This document shows, piece after piece, positions 57,115-64,000 of a DNA stretch of 64,000 nt (the stretch's first letter is position 1; each line of letters opens with the position of its first letter). The notes under the pieces were generated by a model. It had not been told where the DNA came from, ran no database searches, and saw only the letters and a list, made by a program, of their open reading frames with translations. A program made the position numbers and the translations under genes. The DNA is from JAAZAI01 sp050942875 (GTDB taxonomy: Bacteria; Verrucomicrobiota; Kiritimatiellia; RFP12; UBA3636), in NCBI GenBank assembly GCA_050942875.1, contig JBMNOD010000004.1, positions 1 to 64,000 on the forward strand, read 5' to 3'.

Positions 57115-59253
57115 ATGAGCAACCGCAACCGAACCCACGCCATCAACGAGATCGCCGTCAACCCCGTTCCGGTTCCCTGCGAACCGCGTCCGGCGACCAT
57201 CGACCACTACGGCATCGACGTCTTCAACGAGACCGCCATCCGCAGGCATCTCGCCCGCGACATCGCCGAAAAGCTGCTGGAGACCGCGCAAAAGGCGGCG
57301 CCGCTCGATCCGGAGATCGCCGGCGACGTCGCGCACGCCATGAAGGAGTGGGCCGTCGACCGCGGCGCCACGCACTACACGCACTGGTTCCAGCCGCTCA
57401 CCGGCGGCACCGCCGAGCGGCACGAGTCGTTCGTGACCCAGGCGCCTCGCGGCAAGGCCGTCTTCGCCTTCTCAGGCAAGAACCTCGTCTTCGGCGAATC
57501 CGACGCCTCCAGCTTCCCCTCCGGCGGCATCCGCTCCACGTTCGAGGCGCGCGGCTACACCGCCTGGGATCCCACGAGCCCGGCGTTCATCAAGCGCCAC
57601 GCCAACGGCGCCACGCTCTGCATCCCCACCGCCTTCTGCAGCTACACCGGCGAAGTGCTCGACAAGAAGACCCCCCTGCTCCGCTCCATCCAGGCGCTCA
57701 AGGCCTCCGTGACCCGCCTCATGCGATGCTTCGGCATCCCGGAAGACACGCCGATCGTCTCGCTGGGGGCCGAGCAGGAGTACTTCCTGATCGACAAGAA
57801 ATTCTACCTCAACCGCCCCGACCTCCTGCAGACCGGACGCACCCTCTTCGGCGCCCCGCCCCCCAAGCACCAGCAGCTCGAAGACCACTACTTCGGCGCC
57901 ATCAAGCCCCGGATCATCAAGTTCATGACCGAGGTCGAGGAAGAGCTTTGGAAGCTCGGCATCCCCGCCAAGACGCGCCACAACGAAGTCGCGCCCGCCC
58001 AGTTCGAGCTGGCGCCGGTGTTCGAGGACCTCAACATCGCCGTGGACCACAACATGCTCGTCATGGAGACGCTGCGCCAGGTCGCCGAACGCAACGGCCT
58101 CGTCTGCCTGCTCCACGAAAAGCCCTTCGCCGGCATCAACGGCTCCGGCAAGCACAACAACTGGTCCATCGGCTACGGCTCGCGCAACCTGCTCGACCCC
58201 GGCTCCGATCCCGAGCAGAACATGATCTTCCTCACCGTGCTCTCGGCGATCCTTCGCGGCGTCGACCTCCACGCCGACCTGCTGCGCTCCACCACGTGCA
58301 GCCTCGCCAACGACCACCGCCTCGGCGCCAACGAGGCGCCCCCGGCGATCATCTCCGTGTTCCTGGGCGACCAGCTCGAAGGCATCCTCGACCAGATCGC
58401 CAAGGGCTCCGTCTCCTCCAGCCGCAAGGCCGCCACCATGCGCATCGGCGTGGACGTCCTCCCCGCCCTGCCGCAAGACACCACGGACCGCAACCGCACG
58501 AGCCCCTTCGCCTTCACCGGCAACAAGTTCGAATTCCGCGCGCCCGGCTCGAGCCAGTCGTGCGCCACCTCGAACATGTTCCTCAACACGATCGTCGCGG
58601 AATCGCTCGACTTCGTTTCGGAACAGCTCGAGAAAGCTTCGCCCAGGGAATTCAACAACGTCGTCGTCAAAGTCGTCCGCGACATCGTCGTCAAGCACCG
58701 CCGGATCATCTTCAACGGCAACGGCTACAGCCCCGAATGGGAGGCCGAAGCCGCCCGCCGGGGGCTGCCCAACCTCAAAACCACGCCCGAAGCGCTCAAG
58801 CCCCTGCTCGACCCCGCGAACCAGAAGCTGATGGAGAAGCACCGCGTCTTCTCGAAGATCGAGATGGAGTCGCGCCACGAGGTCTTCCTCGCGGAATACC
58901 GCCGGAAGCTCCGCATCGAAGGCAAAGTCGCCCTTGAAATCGCCACCAGCATGATCCTGCCCGTCTCCGCCGCCTACTACGGCCGCCTCACCGCGAACCT
59001 CGCCACCGCCGCCCAGAGCAAGCTCGAGACCGGCGTCGGCTGCCTCCGCCGCCTGGCCGAACAAGTCGGCGCCGGCATCGACCGCCTCGACGCCGCCTGC
59101 GATGCGTTGCGCAAGGCGATCGCCGCCCGCGATTCCGCCGAGACCCTTGCGACCATGGACAAGCTCCGCGAACAAGTCGACGCCCTCGAACTCCTCGTCG
59201 ACGACGCCTGCTGGCCCCTCCCCAAATACCGCGAGATGCTCTTCATCTATTAG
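57115..59253 (+). CDS. glnN: Glutamine synthetase type III
   Basis: It makes glutamine from glutamate, ammonia and ATP. The 712 residues and absence of GSI hallmarks mark the large type III class found in Bacteroidetes, PVC and some cyanobacteria. Landmarks are ESFVTQAPRGKAVFAFSGK near 100, SLGAEQEYFLID near 220 (metal-binding Glu), TRHNEVAPAQFELAPVFE near 290 and GINGSGKHNNWSIGY near 340 (substrate and metal loop). NGNGYSPEW near 540 is also typical. The start is the ATG at 57115; no strong Shine-Dalgarno is seen. Confidence 0.96.
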   Translation: MSNRNRTHAINEIAVNPVPVPCEPRPATIDHYGIDVFNETAIRRHLARDIAEKLLETAQKAAPLDPEIAGDVAHAMKEWAVDRGATHYTHWFQPLTGGTAERHESFVTQAPRGKAVFAFSGKNLVFGESDASSFPSGGIRSTFEARGYTAWDPTSPAFIKRHANGATLCIPTAFCSYTGEVLDKKTPLLRSIQALKASVTRLMRCFGIPEDTPIVSLGAEQEYFLIDKKFYLNRPDLLQTGRTLFGAPPPKHQQLEDHYFGAIKPRIIKFMTEVEEELWKLGIPAKTRHNEVAPAQFELAPVFEDLNIAVDHNMLVMETLRQVAERNGLVCLLHEKPFAGINGSGKHNNWSIGYGSRNLLDPGSDPEQNMIFLTVLSAILRGVDLHADLLRSTTCSLANDHRLGANEAPPAIISVFLGDQLEGILDQIAKGSVSSSRKAATMRIGVDVLPALPQDTTDRNRTSPFAFTGNKFEFRAPGSSQSCATSNMFLNTIVAESLDFVSEQLEKASPREFNNVVVKVVRDIVVKHRRIIFNGNGYSPEWEAEAARRGLPNLKTTPEALKPLLDPANQKLMEKHRVFSKIEMESRHEVFLAEYRRKLRIEGKVALEIATSMILPVSAAYYGRLTANLATAAQSKLETGVGCLRRLAEQVGAGIDRLDAACDALRKAIAARDSAETLATMDKLREQVDALELLVDDACWPLPKYREMLFIY

Positions 59254-59440
59254 AGCGGTTTGAGAAAATCCGTGTCCATATTCTATCCTCCAGCTCAAAA
59301 CGCCGAATCCTGGTTCAAATCGTGCGGCTATGCTATTTCTCAAGTCGCTCTAGTGGGAAGAGAGGAGTGGGAAGTGAGGAGTTTCCGCCGGGGCTCCGCC
59401 CCAGCCAACGCGACGCACGCCTCACTCCTCGCCCCTCACT

Positions 59441-59465
59441 GTTTTTGGGGGCCAGCCCCAAAAAC
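59441..59465. terminator. Bidirectional terminator between glnN and the convergent gene
   Basis: GTTTTTGGGG and CCCCAAAAAC form a perfect 10-bp stem around GCCAG. The T and A runs are built into the arms, so it can act in both directions. It abuts the TAG of the leftward gene. Bases 59254-59440 otherwise hold no gene. Confidence 0.65.
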
Positions 59466-60155
59466 CTAGTTCCGATGCCGGTTGAACCGCAGCGGACGAT
59501 CCACGGAGACGACCTTGCCGTCCTCCACGACGACCTTCGCACAGTAGCCCGTGTGGAGGAAAACCGACCACATCAGCGTTTCGCTGCCGGACGCCTTCTC
59601 CACGTTGAGCGGACGCCCCATCAGCGCCAGCAGCTCCTGCCGCGTCATCCCTTCCTCGATCTGCTGCCAGCGCCGGATGCTGAAATTCGCCGACCATCGG
59701 GTGTCCTCGTGCATGAAACCGCACGCGTGGAAGAGAAACACCGTCCAGATGGAGCCGATGATCGCGAAACATGCGGCAATCCCCCGCATCGCAGCGGGAA
59801 TGGCCGAATGCTTCCGGCGAGCCTTGATCACGATCATCAACGCGCCGAGGATCGTCAGCGCCGGAATCCAAAGCCAGATGATGAAGACGTACAACAGGCT
59901 CCGGATGGAATACAGGGACGGACCGACCCGGAAGGGCTTGTAGGGCGGCGTCTTTCCAAAGAACCCAAGCGCGGACGAGACGATGATCACCAGCGCCACC
60001 GCGAAGGTGGCAATGTACGCACAGCCACACCAGACAAACAGGTTCCGACGACGACCGATCACGGCAATCACCAGCAGCGGAACGACCGGATACAGCGAGA
60101 GGATGGCTGTCTGCTGGACAATGTAGGAAACATCCCAGTTCAAAATCCAATTCAT
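59466..60155 (-). CDS. Membrane protein with BamE/SmpA-like C-terminal motif
   Basis: The 229-residue protein starts at MNWILNW with GGGGGAG upstream, overlapping the preceding gene as ATGA. Four hydrophobic segments cover about residues 10-150. The C-terminus has QQIEEGMTRQELLALMGRPL, the pattern of SmpA/BamE-type small beta domains, and ends VVSVDRPLRFNRHRN. BamE-like domains normally face the periplasm; here the fold is fused to a polytopic membrane region. No exact family is recognised. Confidence 0.72.
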   Translation of the reverse strand: MNWILNWDVSYIVQQTAILSLYPVVPLLVIAVIGRRRNLFVWCGCAYIATFAVALVIIVSSALGFFGKTPPYKPFRVGPSLYSIRSLLYVFIIWLWIPALTILGALMIVIKARRKHSAIPAAMRGIAACFAIIGSIWTVFLFHACGFMHEDTRWSANFSIRRWQQIEEGMTRQELLALMGRPLNVEKASGSETLMWSVFLHTGYCAKVVVEDGKVVSVDRPLRFNRHRN

Positions 60156-63100
60156 GCTTTCTCCCCCGAGGACGAATTTCTTATCCACCGTTTCGTAGCG
60201 AAAGACCCCAGCGCAACCACCATGGCAATGGAAACCACGCGCGAGACCACGACGACAACACCGTCGTCGTAAACCAGTTCGACTTCATTTCCAACAGGAT
60301 ACACGGCCAGATGCCCGGGTGTCAAAAAATAAACGGCGTCCGCGCCGCGCGCGCGCCAGTTGGGAGCGTAGGAAATGGCGATGACATGCGGAAGCCCCGG
60401 CGAGTCGGTGCGAAAGCGAATGCCGCCATCCGGAAGCTTCTCAACGTCGTCGCATGGCGTGGAGCAAGTATCGAGCCAACCCGCCGCAGGCGGCCCGTTC
60501 GTGAGCGACGCCAGCCAGGCGACGTAGTCGGCATGGGTCTGCACGGCGACGCCCGGCGGCGCGGGCGTCCCCTGCCCCGCCAGCACCGCCGGCGTCTCGA
60601 CGGCCGCCGGGGTGTACATCCACTCCAGCAAATCGCGCTGAACATGCGTCGATTCAAAGACCGGCAACGGCGTCTTCCACACGCGCACGGGCGACGCCGA
60701 CCCCAGCCGGCTCTCGTAGAGCTTCCACTTGCCGCCGCCAAACGCGCCGATGCGCGTCCAGCCCGCATCCGCGTCAAACGCCTCCTGGACGCGGCGGCCG
60801 CGCGCGACAAAATGCCGGACGTTCATGAACTCAAGATGTCGCATGCCCGACGCGGGGTTGAAGGGCTGCGGCTTCACCAGCAGGGGCCATCCCGCCGGAT
60901 GCTCCGAAATCTCGCACTGGATCGTGTAGGCCGCCAGCGACCCGAGCGCGGAGTTCACAATGCCGCCCTCCAGAATCGGCTTGCCGCAGAGGTGCGGCAT
61001 CGCCTCGAAGACGCGGCTCGATCCCAGCGCCTCGTGCCCGGGATGCATGTCTTGCGAGAGCCGCCCGCCCGTCCCGCGAACCCGGTCCACGATGCGCCCG
61101 ACGACGTCCCCCTCGCGAATCCCATCCAGCCCCTCGAAATTGTACCGCGCCCAATGGCGGACGTGGTTCGCGCACGACCACGCCGGATTGTCCTCGTGGC
61201 CTTCCGTTTGCCAGGCGAACGACAGGCAGGCGCACAGGCAGACCACCACGCCGAGCGCTTGCAAGCCCGCAATCCGCGAGGCGTGCGCAAACGCCAACGC
61301 CCCGACGACCAGCAGCGAATAGACGATGAACGGCCAGAACCGGCAGTTCACGAAGACATCGGAAAACGCCCCGCCGACAAAGAAGAAAAGCAGCGAGAAC
61401 CCGAGCAGCCCCAAATGCGCAAAAAACCAATGCGCATCGCCGCGCCAGCCCGATGACGCAGGCTCGCGGACGCGCACCGCCACCACCGCTACAAGCCCCG
61501 CCCCCAGCGCGGCCAGCAGCGGCCACGTCGCCAACGGCGGCAACTGGCGGAAGAAGCGGATGTCCCAGCGTCCGCCGAAATCCACCGACCAGGCCCGCTC
61601 CGCGTACAACGGGACCACCCACCACGCCGTCAGCAGAAGCGCGCCCGTCCCCTCCGCCGCCAGGACGGCCCACGGACGCCGCATCAGCGGCAAGCCGCTC
61701 CTCCGAAGCTCCGGCGCCGCCGCAAAAGACAACAAGACGAAGGCGAGCACCAGCGCCGCCATCATCGACGTGAAGAAATGCGACAGCACGACGGCCGCGA
61801 GCATCAGCGCCGTCCGCACGCGGCAGCGGCCTTCGAGCGCGTCGCGGAGCGCCATCGCCATCGCCGGCGCCAGCAGCGCGAAGCTCCAGCTGTTCGCGAT
61901 CATGCCGGCCAACGTGCTGTAGGCGTTCACGCCCCACATGTTGTGCGTGTTGTCGAGAACCAGCGGCACGGCCAGACAGGCGAGCATCGCGGGCGCGGGA
62001 CGGCGCAGGCGCAAAATGCGCCCCGACGCGTAGAGGCAAGCCGGCAGCGCCAGGATCCCCGCGATGGAGCCGATCTTGAACGCCACATTGTGCGGGACGA
62101 CCGTTGAAAGCAGCGCCATCGCCGCATACGGCAGCGGGAAGTAGAAGCGGAACATCGGGAACCCGCTCCACCAGCCCGGCGCCCACGACACGATCCGCCC
62201 CGTCTCGCGGATGTGCGAGATCAAGTAGTGATGCGCCGGCGTGTCGCCGCCGACGCACAACGTATCGAGCCAGACGAGCTGCGCGTTGAGCATCCAGCCG
62301 AGGTAGAGTGTCAACCCCGCCACCAGCCCGGCATCGCACCACGCCCAGACCGTGCCACGCGCCTCTGGCGCAGCGCCAGGAGGCTGGCCACGCCCCCACA
62401 GCCGACGCAAAGACGCCGCCAGCCAGATTGCGGCCAGCGCCCAGGTGATCTCCTGCGGCAGCCGTTGCGGCAAGTCCGACGCTGCGGCAGGAGCGTCGGA
62501 TTGCAAATCCAACTGGGCAAACGTCTCGACAACATGGTGGAACCCATCCGCCGTCTCGAACTCAAGCAGCGCCGCGACAGGCAGGGTGGCGGAGCCGTCT
62601 GGAGAAAGCGGCCGGTTCTCGATGTCGATGTCCACCACGACGATGCCGCGGGCCGGAACCGACACCGTCCTGGGCGCATCGTCCGCGAGCTGGAAACCCG
62701 CGGGCAGCAACATGCGGAGGGAAGCGTCCACGGATTCATCGACCGAGGAGTTCACGGCCAGGGACAGCGTCCTGGATTGTTTCAAGCGCGGATCCTCGCC
62801 GGCCGCGGGCATGGGGGCCGCGAGCGCGGCGTCGAGCGGCGAAGCCCAGGCCGTCGCATCCACGCCGATGAAACAACGTGCCCAGGACACGGTCTCGTTC
62901 GTCCTGCCGACCGAGTCCGCATAGGCGATGTGAAGGGGGACGATGTACACGCCGGGCCTGTCGGGCGGCGCCCCCGCCGGCAACACGCCCGAGACCGCAT
63001 CGCCGGCATCGACAAACACGGGCTCGCTGCTGACGGCCTCCCCTTGAAAAGGGCATGCAGTGACCACGAGCGAATCCGCCAGCGCATCGCCTGAATTTCG

Positions 63101-63223
63101 AATCGACCACTGCACGCTGCCGGTGTCCGCATCATAAAACGTCTCGGTTTCCAGGACGACCGTGGAAGCGGCCAGGCCGATGCCCTGCAACCCCAAAACG
63201 AGGGCTGCCAGACATGTCCGCAT
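60152..63223 (-). CDS. Large polytopic membrane protein (PTPS-related/GT-C-like)
   Basis: About 1023 residues from the ATG at 63223. A signal or first TM segment (LAALVLGLQGIGLAA) leads a beta-rich exported domain of about 250 residues. A long series of roughly 12 TM helices follows. The segment SWAPGWWSGFPMFRFYFPLP matches the conserved loop of membrane proteins annotated as 6-pyruvoyl-tetrahydropterin-synthase-related, which resemble GT-C glycosyltransferases. The C-terminal 250 residues look extracytoplasmic. It lies between the bactofilin-like and BamE-like genes, overlapping the latter by four bases. TTG starts upstream (near 63256) are possible. Confidence 0.8.
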   Translation of the reverse strand: MRTCLAALVLGLQGIGLAASTVVLETETFYDADTGSVQWSIRNSGDALADSLVVTACPFQGEAVSSEPVFVDAGDAVSGVLPAGAPPDRPGVYIVPLHIAYADSVGRTNETVSWARCFIGVDATAWASPLDAALAAPMPAAGEDPRLKQSRTLSLAVNSSVDESVDASLRMLLPAGFQLADDAPRTVSVPARGIVVVDIDIENRPLSPDGSATLPVAALLEFETADGFHHVVETFAQLDLQSDAPAAASDLPQRLPQEITWALAAIWLAASLRRLWGRGQPPGAAPEARGTVWAWCDAGLVAGLTLYLGWMLNAQLVWLDTLCVGGDTPAHHYLISHIRETGRIVSWAPGWWSGFPMFRFYFPLPYAAMALLSTVVPHNVAFKIGSIAGILALPACLYASGRILRLRRPAPAMLACLAVPLVLDNTHNMWGVNAYSTLAGMIANSWSFALLAPAMAMALRDALEGRCRVRTALMLAAVVLSHFFTSMMAALVLAFVLLSFAAAPELRRSGLPLMRRPWAVLAAEGTGALLLTAWWVVPLYAERAWSVDFGGRWDIRFFRQLPPLATWPLLAALGAGLVAVVAVRVREPASSGWRGDAHWFFAHLGLLGFSLLFFFVGGAFSDVFVNCRFWPFIVYSLLVVGALAFAHASRIAGLQALGVVVCLCACLSFAWQTEGHEDNPAWSCANHVRHWARYNFEGLDGIREGDVVGRIVDRVRGTGGRLSQDMHPGHEALGSSRVFEAMPHLCGKPILEGGIVNSALGSLAAYTIQCEISEHPAGWPLLVKPQPFNPASGMRHLEFMNVRHFVARGRRVQEAFDADAGWTRIGAFGGGKWKLYESRLGSASPVRVWKTPLPVFESTHVQRDLLEWMYTPAAVETPAVLAGQGTPAPPGVAVQTHADYVAWLASLTNGPPAAGWLDTCSTPCDDVEKLPDGGIRFRTDSPGLPHVIAISYAPNWRARGADAVYFLTPGHLAVYPVGNEVELVYDDGVVVVVSRVVSIAMVVALGSFATKRWIRNSSSGEKA

Positions 63224-63266
63224 GAAAGGGAGGGGCGTGTTCTTCAAGACGATCAATCCCCCTCGA

Positions 63267-64000
63267 TCAACCCCGTGGAGACGGTCTGGCGCGCGAGGGC
63301 CTGGGCGGCTCCTGGCGGTGGGCGGGCGACAAGTCGATTTCACCAAAAAGACCTGCGCCATCCTCCATGAACAGCGTCGGCCCCTGGAAGGCGCCGACGA
63401 GCGCCCCGCCCGAGTGGATGCGCGCCGACTTCATCACGGAAACCGACGCTCTGAGCGTGCCGAAGATTTCGAGTTCCGCGCAGCTCAGACGCGCCTCAAG
63501 CACGATGTCGTTGCCGGCCGGAATGCGGACGACGCCGGAGAGATTGTTGACGACCGACGGGTCGAACTTCGCCCGGGCGCCGATCTCGATCGACTCCGTC
63601 GCCACGACGGATGCCAGCGGCGTGGCATCGCCGTCCAGCAGGATGTTCTGGCCCGTCACCTTGACGCCGGGGGCGAAGGCGGCTTCCGGCGCGATGGTCA
63701 CGTTGCCAATGGTCACGATGTCCTCGCTGTGCGGACCCGCGACCACGACATCCTCGGTCTTGAAGACCAGCCGGCACTTCGGACAGTAGGGATTGGCCAC
63801 CTTCCCCGAAAGCGTATGCGCATAGCCGCACGCATAGCAGATCACGAGCTGCTTTTTGGGCACGACGACATGGCCGCCCGGGCGCGCGGCCGTCGCCGGA
63901 GGCGGGTCGGCAGGCGCCGAAGGCGGATCGGCAGGCGCGTCTTTATCGGCGGGATTATGGTAGCGAGGCTTGACGGACGCGCGGGCGGCCGCGCGTTTCA
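63267..64000 (-). CDS. Bactofilin-like protein with N-terminal zinc ribbon (5' end cut by window)
   Basis: The reading frame runs off the right edge. At least 244 residues are visible, beginning KRAAARASVKPRYHNPADKD; the codon at the edge ends in TG and could itself be the start. A Pro/Ala linker leads to a zinc ribbon (CYAC and CPKC, 18 residues apart). The following beta-rich region (TIGNVTIAPEAAFAPGVKVT, GIxNI-type turns) resembles polymer-forming bactofilins. The C-terminus is basic and Pro-rich. It is first in the operon with the large polytopic protein, 43 bases away. A GTG at 63863 would make a 198-residue protein but cut off an open, composition-matched region. Confidence 0.78.
   Translation of the reverse strand, partial: KRAAARASVKPRYHNPADKDAPADPPSAPADPPPATAARPGGHVVVPKKQLVICYACGYAHTLSGKVANPYCPKCRLVFKTEDVVVAGPHSEDIVTIGNVTIAPEAAFAPGVKVTGQNILLDGDATPLASVVATESIEIGARAKFDPSVVNNLSGVVRIPAGNDIVLEARLSCAELEIFGTLRASVSVMKSARIHSGGALVGAFQGPTLFMEDGAGLFGEIDLSPAHRQEPPRPSRARPSPRG

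Noticed and set aside
62470..62510. Inverted repeat TCCGACGCT..AGCGTCGGA resembling an operator
   Set aside because: It lies inside the coding sequence of the large membrane protein in a normal codon context, with no nearby start site.

Overview
The window is 64 kb of GC-rich bacterial chromosome with about 50 protein genes and one tRNA. The gene set suggests a PVC-superphylum bacterium, most likely Kiritimatiellota or Verrucomicrobiota. The signs are a Minf_1886-type small protein, an exosortase with an EpsI-like partner, a giant secreted SdrD B-repeat protein ending in a calcium-loop/beta module common in these phyla, type III glutamine synthetase, paired Gfo/Idh/MocA dehydrogenases and sugar-phosphate epimerases. 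Indolepyruvate:ferredoxin oxidoreductase (alpha subunit) and rubredoxin point to an anaerobe. The phylum is an inference from gene content. No plasmid, phage, transposase, CRISPR array or rRNA was seen.

Layout. 0.2-8.1 kb: iorA, a Gfo/Idh/MocA gene, a leftward DeoR-regulator / sugar isomerase / dehydrogenase operon, and rpe, separated by long intergenic regions built from modular short repeats. 8.6-15.3 kb: lepA-maf-pgpA, an anchored Gly/Arg-tailed protein, then a GspE/PilB ATPase with a HIT protein and a Minf_1886-like gene. 15.6-20.6 kb: a GDSL esterase and a heterodimeric ABC exporter pair. 20.8-26.8 kb: a leftward glycan operon (two GT4, one GT2, DUF2304, one GT39-like). 26.9-34.6 kb: a RluA-type pseudouridine synthase, a membrane Ser/Thr kinase with zinc ribbons, and a divergent operon of DEDDh exonuclease, FHA membrane protein, PEGA-repeat protein and an alpha/alpha-toroid-like secreted protein. 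34.7-39.9 kb: an orphan metal-type ABC ATPase overlapping glycogen branching enzyme, tadA, tRNA-Thr(CGU), and a rubredoxin-hisI-pseudopilin-like operon. 40.0-48.8 kb: the giant secreted protein. 49.3-54.7 kb: a seven-gene leftward operon from exosortase to truA. 54.8-64 kb: an MFS transporter, an SGNH hydrolase, glnN, and a leftward operon of a 5'-cut bactofilin-like protein, a large polytopic membrane protein and a BamE/SmpA-like membrane protein.

Themes. Cell-envelope and surface-glycan work dominates: glycosyltransferases, exosortase/EpsI, giant surface protein, bactofilin, GspE, esterases. Four unrelated envelope or signalling proteins carry added CxxC-type zinc-ribbon modules. Promoters read by eye share a pattern of TTG-NNN, 17 bp and TANNNT, often with GC just before the -10. 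Intergenic DNA contains heptanucleotide tandem repeats of several unrelated sequences, plus a repeat module in which a 28-bp core flanked by short inverted repeats lies in opposite orientations in its two copies.
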